A DNA stretch of 64,000 bases from Lachnospiraceae bacterium (GTDB lineage Bacteria > Bacillota > Clostridia > Lachnospirales > Lachnospiraceae): positions 1 to 64,000 of the forward strand of contig JAILGF010000082.1 of the NCBI GenBank assembly GCA_024696945.1, given 5' to 3'. The notes under the pieces are model-generated. The model did not search any database, had not been told where the DNA came from, and worked only from the letters and a program-made list of their open reading frames with translations. Positions 35,077 through 44,925 of this stretch are shown here, one piece after another. The position numbers were made by a program, and so were the translations under genes. Within the stretch, counting starts at the first letter, position 1. Each line of letters opens with the position of its first letter.

Positions 35077-38000
35077 ATGAAGAAGGGTTTTAACAGGATA
35101 TCGTCCGTTTGGAGTTTAAGACTTTTCGCTTTATCTGTGCTGGAGATATGCCTGGTCGCTGCTTTATGCACGTTTCAGCCGCAGGTAAAAGCACGTGCTG
35201 CCGGGCAGTACGGCTTCCAAGTTGGAAATGATGTGGTGCAGGACGGAGGTACCATAAACTATTCCAAATATACGGTAGGATTTGAGCCTCTGACTATAAT
35301 TCTTGTACCTACAGACGGAGGCGGTATCGCACCCGGAACTAAGTTTGAATGGATACCCACAAACGAGAATATTATAAAGGTTCGTCCGACTACAGATAAA
35401 ACTGTTACCTTGGATATTATTTCTCCGGGATATTCGGGTCTTACTGTTTTTATGATTGCTGCCGACGGAACCGAGTATAAGGTGGGAAACTGCGAAATAT
35501 ATGTACCCCTTGAGTGGTCGGACAACGAAACAGACCCTGTAATGAACAATATCCTCGGAACATCCTCAAATGGCTATTACGGTCTTATACATGCCCAGCA
35601 GGGAGACAGTGCGGCCACAGAGGATAATCCTAAGGGAATTTATACTCTGCAGCTGTTTACTTCGGATTCCGGGGATCGACCTGCTAATCAGCCTGATGGC
35701 TCACATTATCTGAGAAAGCTTAATTATGTTTCATATACTTATGCCGACGGAAGACTTGATCCTGCAACCGGACAGCCGTATAAAAGCGTCAGCAGCGATC
35801 TGAAACAGGAAGAGCTGGGCGCATTTACCTCAGCACTTGACTGGTCAAGTTCAAATTCGGAGGTTGCCGAGGTTGATTCGCTTACCGGTTTTATAACCGC
35901 AAAGTCGGCCGGCTTTACAACGATTACCGTAAAGACCAGGACCTTTAACGAATTGCTTAATGAGAGCGATGAGCTAAGCTTTGATGTTGTAGTTGTTCCC
36001 GAGGCCAACGTTCCCGGGGGTAATACTGTAAGCATAAGCTCAGATAAGCTTTTTGACTGGACCGGCTCAAGCATTACCTTTCAAACCAATGCAAAGCATG
36101 CGGATTCTCTGGAGTGGAGAGTATTCCAGGGAGATTATCCTTCAACAACAAACGAAATAACCGGATCAATAAAGGATGATATCGTTCCGTCGGATTCGAC
36201 AGGAAAGTGTGACATAAACAACTTGAAGGCCGGTGTTTACTGCATAACCGCAGTTCCCAAGAAGACCTCGGAAGCCGTAACCAAAACGCCTACTTATGAT
36301 GCGGTAACTGCAAAGTCGGAATTTCAATATCTGAAATATGTTCTTGTTATACCTTGTAAGTTCCCTCCTGCAGACGTTACTTTAAGCTATTATACAACGG
36401 ATCTTTATGATTCATATGATCTGCTTGCAAATTCCAATCTCCCGGAGGGGCTGTTTAAATTTACGCTTTCTTATAATGAAAATGCTGCTTCCGTAGGGCA
36501 GGCCAACGGCGTAGTCGATGCTGTCGGAGAAGGAAAAGCTACGGTAAGCATTACTCTTAAAGATGTTAATGAATTTAAAAAACGTTTTGCAGGTTATGAT
36601 ACCGATCCGTCAAAGACAGGATTTGACTATGTAAATACTCAGCAAAAAACGGTAAATATCACTGTTTATGACGGGATAGCCATAAATACCACCGAGGCTA
36701 CGATGTCTCTGGGGTCAACGATGAAGCTGGCTCTTACCGCACCGAATCCTTATCAAGGGAATATACTTTTTGAAAGTTCGGATACCAATGTGGTCGAAGT
36801 GGATGACAGTGGAGTTGTTACTGCCAAAAAGGTCGGGGATGCTACCGTTACCGTAACCATAAATGTCGGAAGTGGTGTTACCAAAAGGGCAAAGTGTTCC
36901 ATAAAGGTCGTTTCATCTGTAAGCGAGATAAAACTTACAGCTCCAAGTGAGTATGTGAGAGTAGGAGATCAGTTGACCATTACGGCCAATATTACTCCAC
37001 AGGTAACCGGAGCCTCTCTTTTATGGAGTACGCAAAATCCTCAGGTGGCTTCGAAAGATACCGAGAATCCTCTTTCACTTACTATTAATGGTGTAAGTGC
37101 CGGAACGACGGTTATAACCGCAGTCAACCCGGATAATGGTGTTGTAGGGACAATGATGGTAAGGGTTACGTCGAGTATCACGGGAATCACCTTGTCGGAT
37201 GCTACGGTTTCGCTGCCTAAATCTTCAGGAAAATATAAGCTGACAGCTATCTGTACACCTGAACTTCCTCCGAACGAGAAGCTGACATGGTACACTGATG
37301 ATAACAAGGTGGTTACCGTTGATCAGGAAGGTAATGTCACCGTGGTTAATGCCGGTGAAGCTACTGTAACCGTAATAACAGAGAACGGAAAGCTGGCTAC
37401 TTGTAAGTTCACCATTCTTCAGGATATGGAAAGCATAGTTTTGGATACGGAGAAGCATTCAATGTATGTAGGCCAAAGCTATAAACTGACTTATACTATT
37501 AACCCGAATAATACTTCGGACAAGTCATTGGATTGGAAGTCTTCCGATTCTAATATTGTTTCGGTTGACAATACCGGATATTTAACAGCTAAAAACACCG
37601 GAACATGTACCATAACCGCCCAGGCTAAGGACGGCTCGGGAAAATATGCAACCTGTACAGTAACTGTTTTTAGAAATGCTACGGATATTGTTGTAGATGT
37701 AAATCCTCTTACACTGAACGTAGATGAAACCTATCAGCTGAATGTACAGCTGAACCCTACGGATTCAACCGATACGGTCCATTTTGAATCAAACAATACC
37801 GCAATCGCAACGGTATCGGCTACCGGTAAGGTTACGGGTGTCAGCAAGGGAAGCTGTATCATACTTATAAAGACGGATGCGGGAAAATCCACTCTTTGTA
37901 ATGTATTTGTCGAACAGCAGGTAACGGGACTTGAACTCGATAAAGAGTCGGCACCGTTAATGGTGGGAGAAACATTACAGCTTATCGCTACCGTTACTCC

Positions 38001-39144
38001 TTCAAACGCATCGGATAAAGAACTTGAATGGTCGAGCACAAATCCAGATGTGGCTACCGTAGATGAGGACGGAAAGGTTACCGGTATAGCGGGAGGTTAC
38101 ACCATCATCAAGTGTACGTCTCTTGATGGTGATTTTGAGAAAAGCTGCCTTGTTACCGTAACGGAGAAGGTCACCACGATAACTCTCGACAATAGCAGTG
38201 TTGAGATCGGAGTAGGGAAAAAGCTGACCTTAAATGCGACAATCTCCGGAGAAACAGCTACAAATAAGGAGGTTAAGTGGACCAGCAGCAATAAGAAGGT
38301 ATGTAAGGTAACTAAGAATGGCGTGATCAAGGGCGTTAAGGCCGGAAAGTGTACCATTAAGGTTAAGGCCAAGGACGGCAGCGGCGTTTACGCAAAATGT
38401 ACCGTAAGGGTTATAAAGGCAACGGAAGATGTTGAACTGAATAAGACCTATGTGGATATCATCCAGGGAAGAACCGCAAAACTAAAAGCTACGACAACTC
38501 CTTCAAAGGTAACATATAATGTTGTGTGGTCAAGCAGTGATGACAAAGTGGCTATAGTCAGCAAGAAGGGCAAGATTACAGCAATAAAACCCGGCGATTG
38601 TGAGATAGTCTGTAGGGCGGGTGACAATTCGGAAATATATGCGGTATGCTATGTTCATGTGACGTCACCGGTAAGTATTTCGAGCTTTAATTTCTCCGAA
38701 AGTGAAATGGTCATGTTTGCCGGAGAAACCATCCCGATACAGTATTCGGTAACTCCCATAAATTATACCGAAGGATTCTCGTGGTCATCAGACAATCCGA
38801 TGGTGGCATCCGTTGACAGTAAGGGCAAGGTGGTTGCAAAAGCCGTCGGAACGGCAAAGATAACGGCACTTTCCGATTCGGGAAAGAAGAGCAGCTTTAA
38901 TGTGTATGTAGTAGGAATAAGTAAGACAAAGATTACACTGCATCAGTATGAAAGTACAAAGATAGCCCTTCAGATAGACGGAGCCGCAAAGGGTGTCATA
39001 GATGTCAGATGGGATACGGATAACCAGAGTATTGCAGAAATATCAAACGGCAAGGTGACAGGAAAAGCACTGGGAACAACTACTGTTTATGCTATAGTTA
39101 ACGGCAGATATCTGGCTTGTACCGTAAAGGTAATAAAGAATTAA
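35077..39144 (+). CDS. Large secreted protein with Big2 (bacterial Ig-like) repeats
   Basis: The ATG at 35077 lies ten bases after AGGGGGT; the ATG at 35068 is too close to that site. The 1355-residue product begins with a signal peptide (MKKGFNRISSV, hydrophobic stretch, ARAAG). The C-terminal ~800 residues hold about ten Big2 modules of 75-85 residues, recognisable by W-SSD/N...VA.V...G.VTA...G..TIT. At least one more Big2-like stretch lies near 270 (SNSEVAEVDSLTGFITAKSAG). There is no LPXTG or membrane anchor, so it is probably secreted or held by wall interactions. Big2 proteins are often adhesins. Confidence 0.92.
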   Translation: MKKGFNRISSVWSLRLFALSVLEICLVAALCTFQPQVKARAAGQYGFQVGNDVVQDGGTINYSKYTVGFEPLTIILVPTDGGGIAPGTKFEWIPTNENIIKVRPTTDKTVTLDIISPGYSGLTVFMIAADGTEYKVGNCEIYVPLEWSDNETDPVMNNILGTSSNGYYGLIHAQQGDSAATEDNPKGIYTLQLFTSDSGDRPANQPDGSHYLRKLNYVSYTYADGRLDPATGQPYKSVSSDLKQEELGAFTSALDWSSSNSEVAEVDSLTGFITAKSAGFTTITVKTRTFNELLNESDELSFDVVVVPEANVPGGNTVSISSDKLFDWTGSSITFQTNAKHADSLEWRVFQGDYPSTTNEITGSIKDDIVPSDSTGKCDINNLKAGVYCITAVPKKTSEAVTKTPTYDAVTAKSEFQYLKYVLVIPCKFPPADVTLSYYTTDLYDSYDLLANSNLPEGLFKFTLSYNENAASVGQANGVVDAVGEGKATVSITLKDVNEFKKRFAGYDTDPSKTGFDYVNTQQKTVNITVYDGIAINTTEATMSLGSTMKLALTAPNPYQGNILFESSDTNVVEVDDSGVVTAKKVGDATVTVTINVGSGVTKRAKCSIKVVSSVSEIKLTAPSEYVRVGDQLTITANITPQVTGASLLWSTQNPQVASKDTENPLSLTINGVSAGTTVITAVNPDNGVVGTMMVRVTSSITGITLSDATVSLPKSSGKYKLTAICTPELPPNEKLTWYTDDNKVVTVDQEGNVTVVNAGEATVTVITENGKLATCKFTILQDMESIVLDTEKHSMYVGQSYKLTYTINPNNTSDKSLDWKSSDSNIVSVDNTGYLTAKNTGTCTITAQAKDGSGKYATCTVTVFRNATDIVVDVNPLTLNVDETYQLNVQLNPTDSTDTVHFESNNTAIATVSATGKVTGVSKGSCIILIKTDAGKSTLCNVFVEQQVTGLELDKESAPLMVGETLQLIATVTPSNASDKELEWSSTNPDVATVDEDGKVTGIAGGYTIIKCTSLDGDFEKSCLVTVTEKVTTITLDNSSVEIGVGKKLTLNATISGETATNKEVKWTSSNKKVCKVTKNGVIKGVKAGKCTIKVKAKDGSGVYAKCTVRVIKATEDVELNKTYVDIIQGRTAKLKATTTPSKVTYNVVWSSSDDKVAIVSKKGKITAIKPGDCEIVCRAGDNSEIYAVCYVHVTSPVSISSFNFSESEMVMFAGETIPIQYSVTPINYTEGFSWSSDNPMVASVDSKGKVVAKAVGTAKITALSDSGKKSSFNVYVVGISKTKITLHQYESTKIALQIDGAAKGVIDVRWDTDNQSIAEISNGKVTGKALGTTTVYAIVNGRYLACTVKVIKN

Positions 39145-39166
39145 ATGTTTTAAGCAAAAAGCAATA

Positions 39167-39198
39167 AAAAATCTCCTGTTTCAAAGCAGGAGATTTTT
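39167..39198. terminator. Bidirectional terminator
   Basis: AAAAATCTCCTG (39167-39178) and CAGGAGATTTTT (39187-39198) form a perfect 12-bp stem with A and T runs at its ends, serving the convergent Big2 and zinc-ribbon genes. Confidence 0.9.
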
Positions 39199-39208
39199 GT
39201 TTAGAAGC

Positions 39209-40114
39209 TTATGCTCCGAATTTTTTATTATAGAATTCATCAAGAAGACTGTCGACATAGTCATCATCGAGCTTAGGAAAACAGGTTGAAAGAGCTTTCT
39301 TCATGGCATCGATCCTATCGAGATACAGGAGCTCTTCCGGGGTACCGTCACTTCCGTCAAGCTCGCCGTCGGTCATGATATAGGCATGTTTTTCAAGCCA
39401 CTCATTTATTGTAGCGGTAAGCTTTTCTTCATCCACTGACTGAGCGGTTGCTTTTTTTGACCTTGCAAAAGCACCTATCCCGACGCCTATTGCAGCAACA
39501 GACAATGCAAACAGTACACAGAGAGTCATTATATTCTTATAAAAGAAAGGAATAACTCCGATAAGATTCAGGAACGTAAATACAAACATTGCGATTCCTA
39601 TGATGGTAAAGGTTATACCGGTGGAATGGAGTTCGTTCGCTTTCTCGGCCTGAGACTCATAGACACCTGCAGGAACGTATTTTTCACGGTGCTTTACATC
39701 AAATTGTTTTTCGGCTTCATCAAGGTCAACCGAATCATCAAATTTTTTTAATTCTCCTGTGAGGCAATCATCGCCATCGGCAGGACATTCGGGATTATTA
39801 CAGCTTTCCTTTTTGGGAGCGCCGTTTGCTTCCACGGATAGGAAAGCCATAAGTTCAACCTTTGCTTTTTTTAGGTCATTCTCGGGAACACAGACCATAT
39901 AACCTTCATCCGGAGAAAGATACTTGGATTCGGCTTCTATGCCGGAATATTTTAAATATGATATCAGCTGGTCTGCCGCTGATTCGATAGGCAAGGCACA
40001 CAGGTCACACATTACGGCTTTTTCTGTAAGCTCTGCGACAAGTGTGGCTCCGCAGTCAGCACAGACACTTATTCCCTCACGGTATTCGGTTTTACAATTA
40101 GGACACCAGGGCAT
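39209..40114 (-). CDS. Zinc-ribbon membrane protein
   Basis: 301 residues. An N-terminal zinc ribbon (Cys4, Cys7, Cys18, Cys21: CPNC...CADC) is followed by a second Cys pair (CDLC). A short alpha/beta domain comes next that resembles the DUF2007-type fold (ISYLKYSGIEAE, GYMVCVPENDLKKA). Two adjacent membrane segments lie near residues 170-190 and 195-215. The cytoplasmic C terminus is acidic and helical. AGGAGG precedes the ATG. Function unknown; the plan suggests a membrane-bound regulatory or scaffold protein. Confidence 0.78.
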   Translation of the reverse strand: MPWCPNCKTEYREGISVCADCGATLVAELTEKAVMCDLCALPIESAADQLISYLKYSGIEAESKYLSPDEGYMVCVPENDLKKAKVELMAFLSVEANGAPKKESCNNPECPADGDDCLTGELKKFDDSVDLDEAEKQFDVKHREKYVPAGVYESQAEKANELHSTGITFTIIGIAMFVFTFLNLIGVIPFFYKNIMTLCVLFALSVAAIGVGIGAFARSKKATAQSVDEEKLTATINEWLEKHAYIMTDGELDGSDGTPEELLYLDRIDAMKKALSTCFPKLDDDYVDSLLDEFYNKKFGA

Positions 40115-40201
40115 ATTAAATCCTCCTGTTAAATTACGTATGACAATATTCTATATGATTATAATCATTTTCTGTTTTTTTTTCAATAATAAAAGTAAAA
40201 A

Positions 40202-40229
40202 TTGCTTTAAAATATCCAAAAACTATGAT
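40202..40229 (+). promoter_or_regulatory. Promoter of the chemoreceptor leader
   Basis: TTGCTT (40202-40207), 16 bases, TATGAT (40224-40229). Transcription from here would make a leader of about 115 bases that contains the structured RNA at 40261-40345. Confidence 0.55.
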
Positions 40230-40260
40230 ATGATATCAATATATGGTTGATTCTTATCAC

Positions 40261-40345
40261 TAACCCGCTTTTTCGGTGACGAAAGCAGGCTTGTCACCGA
40301 TCGATCCTGATTGCATAAAGGACGGGTATTATGCCTGCGGCAAGG
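40261..40345 (+). ncRNA. Structured leader RNA, candidate riboswitch upstream of a chemoreceptor
   Basis: TCGGTGAC (40273-40280) pairs with GTCACCGA (40293-40300) around a 12-base loop. Within that loop GCAGGC (40285-40290) is complementary to GCCTGC (40333-40338), which would make a pseudoknot. GCATAA (40313-40318) can pair with TTATGC (40329-40334), competing for two bases with the pseudoknot. The pseudoknot strand ends four bases before the AAGG that probably serves as Shine-Dalgarno. Competing pairings next to the ribosome-binding site suggest translational control. It does not match the c-di-GMP-I consensus as I know it. Confidence 0.45.
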
Positions 40346-40353
40346 TAGAATAA

Positions 40354-42051
40354 ATGAAATTAAAATCACGGCTTATTCTTATATCAATAGGTCCTATGCT
40401 CCTGATGATGGTTATTATTGCGGCCATTCTTATTTTTGAACTTCCGCTGCTCAATTTAGACAGTACCGAGAAGGGATTGAAGACGGCTGCATATTCCGTG
40501 TCGGATATGCTAAGGTTTGTCGATGGAGATTACAAGGTGGTCGGAGGACATCTGTTTAAGGGAGAGAAAGATATCACAGATGCTCATTCTATATTAGATC
40601 CCATTAAGAACGAAGCAGGAATAGACATAATCCTGTTTTACAGTTCAGCGGCATATGCATCTACCATACTTGACGAAAACGGTAACTATATGACTTCGTT
40701 TAAAGCGGATGAAGATATTGTGGATCCGGTGGTGAGTCTGAATGAAGTATATTTTGACAGACATGCTTCCTTCGGAAACAATGATTATTATGGGTGTTTT
40801 GTTCCGCTTAAGCAGGAATCTTCAGGTATCAATATCGGCATGGTATTTGTTGGCAGGCTGAAGAGCGATACGAGGTCGAAGATATTTTTATGGGTATGCA
40901 TTTCGTTTGGCACAATGCTTGTAGTTGCGATAGTATCCTTTATACTTGTGGTTAAGGCATCCCGCACTATTACCGGAGTGGTTGTTGACTGTAATAAGGC
41001 AGCTGACAGGCTTACATCCGGTGAACTGGACATCAGAATGTCTGCGGACACTCTTAAAAGACCAGATGAACTGGGTTCTCTTGCAAAATCCAACATGAAG
41101 CTTGCTTCGACACTAAAAGAGATTGTCACCGAGGCAAAGAAATGTACTGAGGAGCTGGGAGAAGCATCCGCAAACCTTAAGAAGGTTTCAATGGATACCA
41201 CGGTTGCAATAAGAACGGTTAAGAACTCTGTAAACGATATTAATCTTGCAAGCTCTTCACAGGCAAGGGATACCGAAACTGCTTCAGAGAATGTAGGAGT
41301 TATCAGTACCGCCATAAATGATACCGCTTTGGAGGTAGAGAAGCTTGACAGTAATGCTGAACTGATGAAGAATAAGAGTGAAGAGGCACTTGAAATTCTT
41401 AACGAATTAAAGGCAATCAATGATGAGGCCGGAAAGGCCATACGTGTTATATATGATCAGACAAACAAGACAAACAGCTCAGCTAAATCAATAGAAGAAG
41501 CAGTTAATCTTATTTCTGATATAGCAAATCAGACGAATCTTTTATCCTTGAACGCATCGATCGAAGCAGCACGTGCCGGCGAGGCCGGACAGGGATTTGC
41601 AGTGGTAGCTACCGAGATAAGTGCACTTGCCGAGCAGACCAATAATTCGGCAAGAACTATAAAAGCCATTATCGATTCACTTATGCATGATTCAAACAAT
41701 GCGGTTACGACCATGGATAATGTTCGTGAGATCATCGTTAAACAGAATGATAACGTAGACAGAACGGTTAACATCTTTAATGAGCTTGAAGATAATATCA
41801 ATATTACGGTTGAAACATCAGCCAAAATATCGGAGGATGTTAAGGCTCTTGAAGAAGCAAGGAATGTTGTGGAGGATGCACTACAGAATCTTTCAGCAGT
41901 AGCGGAAGAGAATGCTGCAGGTACAGAGGAAACCTCCAACAGTATGGATAAGGTTGGAAGTGTCGTTAATAAGGTTTCTTCTGCAGCTCTTAATCTCTCG
42001 GATATGTCTGAAAGACTGGATCTGACAATGTCGGCTTTCAAAGTAGATTAA
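40354..42051 (+). CDS. Methyl-accepting chemotaxis protein
   Basis: 565 residues. A first membrane segment (about 7-29), an extracytoplasmic ~150-residue single-Cache-like sensor, a second membrane segment (about 178-204), then a HAMP domain. A long coiled-coil signalling domain follows, with the conserved hairpin tip ([24 protein letters not shown]...[15 protein letters not shown], near 385-430). It passes a chemical signal to CheA/CheW. No other chemotaxis gene is in the window, so the receptor is an orphan. The leader RNA upstream is a possible control element. Confidence 0.95.
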   Translation: MKLKSRLILISIGPMLLMMVIIAAILIFELPLLNLDSTEKGLKTAAYSVSDMLRFVDGDYKVVGGHLFKGEKDITDAHSILDPIKNEAGIDIILFYSSAAYASTILDENGNYMTSFKADEDIVDPVVSLNEVYFDRHASFGNNDYYGCFVPLKQESSGINIGMVFVGRLKSDTRSKIFLWVCISFGTMLVVAIVSFILVVKASRTITGVVVDCNKAADRLTSGELDIRMSADTLKRPDELGSLAKSNMKLASTLKEIVTEAKKCTEELGEASANLKKVSMDTTVAIRTVKNSVNDINLASSSQARDTETASENVGVISTAINDTALEVEKLDSNAELMKNKSEEALEILNELKAINDEAGKAIRVIYDQTNKTNSSAKSIEEAVNLISDIANQTNLLSLNASIEAARAGEAGQGFAVVATEISALAEQTNNSARTIKAIIDSLMHDSNNAVTTMDNVREIIVKQNDNVDRTVNIFNELEDNINITVETSAKISEDVKALEEARNVVEDALQNLSAVAEENAAGTEETSNSMDKVGSVVNKVSSAALNLSDMSERLDLTMSAFKVD

Positions 42052-42172
42052 TATTCGGCTTGCATTTAAGAGGAAGCCAAAAGTGGGGATGGTTCTGTGT
42101 TCCGATGTTAACTCATAACCGTCTTCTTGATTGATGGGAATTAAATTTCAAGTAAGATTTACGAGGTAACAA

Positions 42173-44032
42173 ATGAGAAAACTTGCTTTATCTGACGAAA
42201 TACTGATGAGTGTAGATAAATCTGCACGTTACATAGGTCATGAGGTTAATGCCATATGGAAGGATCTTGACAAGATCGACATACGGTTCTGTATGTGTTT
42301 CCCCGATGTATATGAAGTGGGAATGTCCCATATCGGAATTCAGATCCTTTATGAAATGTTTAACAGGCGTGAGGATACTTTCTGTGAGAGAGTGTATTCT
42401 CCGTGGCCCGATCTGGATAAGCTTATGAGAGAACATAATATCCCTCTTTTTGCATTAGAGAGCCAGCAGCCGATAAAGGACTTTGATTTCCTTGGGATCA
42501 CTCTGCAGTATGAAATGTGTTATACGAATGTCCTGCAGATATTGGAGCTTTCTCAGATACCGATTTTTTCAAAAGAAAGGACCTGGGAGCACCCCATAGT
42601 TATCGGCGGCGGACCCTGCACATATAATCCGGAACCGTTGGCGGATTTCTTCGATATTTTTTATATAGGTGAAGGAGAAACGGTATATGACCTGCTCCTT
42701 GACACATATAAGGAATACAGGAAAAACGGGCGTTCAAGGCATGATTTCCTGGTGGCAGCGTCACAGATAGAGGGTCTCTATATTCCGGAACTCTATGATG
42801 TGGAATACAACGACGACGGAACTCTTAAAAGCTTTATTCCGAGGGAAGGAGCTCCGGAGAAGATAAAGCGGCAGGTGGTTGCCGACATGAGTGACACCGT
42901 ATATCCGGAGAAGCCGGTAGTACCTTATATAAGAGCGGTTCAGGACAGGGTGGCTCTCGAAATACAGAGAGGCTGTATCAGGGGCTGCCGTTTCTGTCAG
43001 GCAGGAATGATATACCGACCGCTTCGAGAAAGAAGTCTTGAGTTCTTAAAGAAATATGCCCTGGCTATGATCAATTCAACCGGGTATGAGGAAATTACGC
43101 TCTGCTCTTTGAGCTCGAGTGATTATACAAAGCTTGCGGAGCTTATGGATTTCCTTATCAATGAGATGGGAAAGAGAAGGATAAATATATCACTTCCGTC
43201 GTTGAGAATTGACGCTTTTTCGCTGGACGTTATGAGCCGTGTTCAGGACGTAAGGAAGAGCAGCATTACCTTTGCACCGGAGGCAGGTACCCAGAGAATG
43301 AGGGATATCATTAACAAAGGCCTTGATGAGGAGACTATCCTTAACGGAGCCTCTGAAGCCTTTAAGGCCGGCTGGGACAAGGTTAAGCTTTACTTTATGC
43401 TGGGACAGCCTTTTGAACTTGACAGTGATGTGGAAGGAATCCCGCATCTGGCCGATAAGATCGCCATGGCATTCTATGATACGGTACCTAAGTCGGAGAG
43501 GCGCGGAAAGGTGCAGGTAACGATAAGCACTTCTTATTTTGTCCCGAAACCGTTTACTCCGTTCCAGTGGGCTGCACAGATCACCCCGGAGGAGTACTTG
43601 AGAAGAAAGACGCTCCTGATGGATACCTTAAAACAGGAACATAATTATAAAAGTATTAAGTATAATTGGCATGATAGCAATACTTCCATCTTAGAGGGAC
43701 TTTTGGCACGCGGCGACAGACGTGTAGGAAAGGTTATTTATGAAGCATACAAGGGCGGCTGCCTTTTTGATGCATGGACTGATTACTTTGACATGAAGAA
43801 GTGGGAGCAGGCGATAGAACGTGCCGGTATCGATATGGATTTCTATACCACGAGGGAGAGAAGCACTGACGAGCTTCTGCCGTGGGATTTCATTGATACG
43901 GGAATGACAAAAGCCTTTATGAAGAGGGAATACGAAAAAGCACGCAAGGGGCAGACTACAAAGAACTGCCGTGAAGGCTGCGGCGGATGCGGATGCAATT
44001 CATGGACGACCGGAGTGTGCATAGAAGCATAG
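42173..44032 (+). CDS. TIGR03960-type B12-binding/radical SAM protein
   Basis: 619 residues. The N-terminal part has the B12-binding-like region seen in this family. The radical SAM motif is CxxxCxxC in RGCIRGCRFCQAG (near residues 267-275), followed by the SAM-binding pattern EEITLCSLSSSDY. The C terminus ends in a Cys-rich tail (NCREGCGGCGCNSW) that could hold a further cluster or zinc. This family is almost always encoded next to the TIGR03936/DUF2344 protein, as here, 10 bases downstream. The reaction is not established. GAGGTAA precedes the ATG. Confidence 0.93.
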   Translation: MRKLALSDEILMSVDKSARYIGHEVNAIWKDLDKIDIRFCMCFPDVYEVGMSHIGIQILYEMFNRREDTFCERVYSPWPDLDKLMREHNIPLFALESQQPIKDFDFLGITLQYEMCYTNVLQILELSQIPIFSKERTWEHPIVIGGGPCTYNPEPLADFFDIFYIGEGETVYDLLLDTYKEYRKNGRSRHDFLVAASQIEGLYIPELYDVEYNDDGTLKSFIPREGAPEKIKRQVVADMSDTVYPEKPVVPYIRAVQDRVALEIQRGCIRGCRFCQAGMIYRPLRERSLEFLKKYALAMINSTGYEEITLCSLSSSDYTKLAELMDFLINEMGKRRINISLPSLRIDAFSLDVMSRVQDVRKSSITFAPEAGTQRMRDIINKGLDEETILNGASEAFKAGWDKVKLYFMLGQPFELDSDVEGIPHLADKIAMAFYDTVPKSERRGKVQVTISTSYFVPKPFTPFQWAAQITPEEYLRRKTLLMDTLKQEHNYKSIKYNWHDSNTSILEGLLARGDRRVGKVIYEAYKGGCLFDAWTDYFDMKKWEQAIERAGIDMDFYTTRERSTDELLPWDFIDTGMTKAFMKREYEKARKGQTTKNCREGCGGCGCNSWTTGVCIEA

Positions 44033-44042
44033 GGGGTATTTA

Positions 44043-44867
44043 ATGATTTTTAGAATCAGATTTGCCAAATATGGCGTGGTGAAATTCATAGGGCACTTGG
44101 ATGTTATGAGGTATTTTCAGAAGGCAGTACGTCGTTCGGGATTGCCTATAAAGTATTCTCAAGGATTCAATCCACACCAGCTGATGGTGTTTGCTCAGCC
44201 TCTGGGTGTTGGAGTTACAAGTGACGGCGAGTATATGGATATTGAGACTGAGGATACTGATTTTGAAGGAAATGCCCTGAGTGCCGAGAAAGTGCGGGAG
44301 ATTCTTGGAGGAGCGCTTACGGAGGGCTTTGAGATAGTTTCGATAAGGCAGATTCCCTGGCAGGAGGGGACCAAACATCCTGAGAACGCAATGTCTCTTG
44401 TTGCAGGTGCGGATTACATTATGTCTTTAAAGGATGGGTATACCTTACATGCTAAGAAGGACTCTGATTTGATAACATCTGTTGAAGAATTACAAAAGAA
44501 GCTGCAGGTTTTTTTGGAACGTGACAGTATAGTTGTCAGCAAGAAATCCAAATCCGGTGAAAGGGATATGGATATTAAGCCTTATATATATGAAGCTTCT
44601 GTTACGGATAATGACAAAATTCCCGAATTTATGTGTGAAGATACTGTATCAGCTTCTTGCAGTTGCTTAGGTATAGTTCATGCAGATATCTATACTCCGG
44701 GAGTGAGGTTTTTCTTTAGGCTGGCAGCAGGCAGTGCAGTGAATATAAAACCTGAGCTTGTTCTGGAAGCTTTTCTTGAGTTCTGCGGTATAGAGTATGA
44801 GGAGCTTGCATTCCAGATCCATAGGGCAAATATGTATTCTGATGTTGCTTTAAGAAAGGGCTTGTAA
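44043..44867 (+). CDS. TIGR03936 (DUF2344) protein
   Basis: 274 residues, beginning with the family's typical start (RIRFAKYGVVKFIGHLDVMRYFQKAVRRSGLPI) and NPHQLMVFAQPLGVGVTSDGEYMDIE. It is fused to the radical SAM protein in some genomes and adjacent in others, so the two are thought to act together. It is soluble, with no metal motif visible. GGGGGTATTTA precedes the ATG. Next comes RNase E/G, a conserved order in Clostridia that hints at a role in RNA or ribosome biology. Confidence 0.92.
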   Translation: MIFRIRFAKYGVVKFIGHLDVMRYFQKAVRRSGLPIKYSQGFNPHQLMVFAQPLGVGVTSDGEYMDIETEDTDFEGNALSAEKVREILGGALTEGFEIVSIRQIPWQEGTKHPENAMSLVAGADYIMSLKDGYTLHAKKDSDLITSVEELQKKLQVFLERDSIVVSKKSKSGERDMDIKPYIYEASVTDNDKIPEFMCEDTVSASCSCLGIVHADIYTPGVRFFFRLAAGSAVNIKPELVLEAFLEFCGIEYEELAFQIHRANMYSDVALRKGL

Positions 44868-44925
44868 AGAATACTGCAGGAGATATTTAGAATTAATGGC
44901 AATGGCTTAATAAGGACAGAAATAG

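Noticed and set aside
40261-40345. Resemblance to TPP or c-di-GMP-I riboswitches
   Set aside because: Some words (CCTGAT, GGGTATTATGCC) recall the TPP 3' region, but CTGAGA and the rest of the core are absent. The GGGACGCAAAGCC core of c-di-GMP-I is absent too.
40788-41441. 217-codon ORF antisense to the chemoreceptor
   Set aside because: It lies wholly within the MCP coding region, has no domain, and its Ser/Leu-rich sequence is what antisense of a coiled coil gives.
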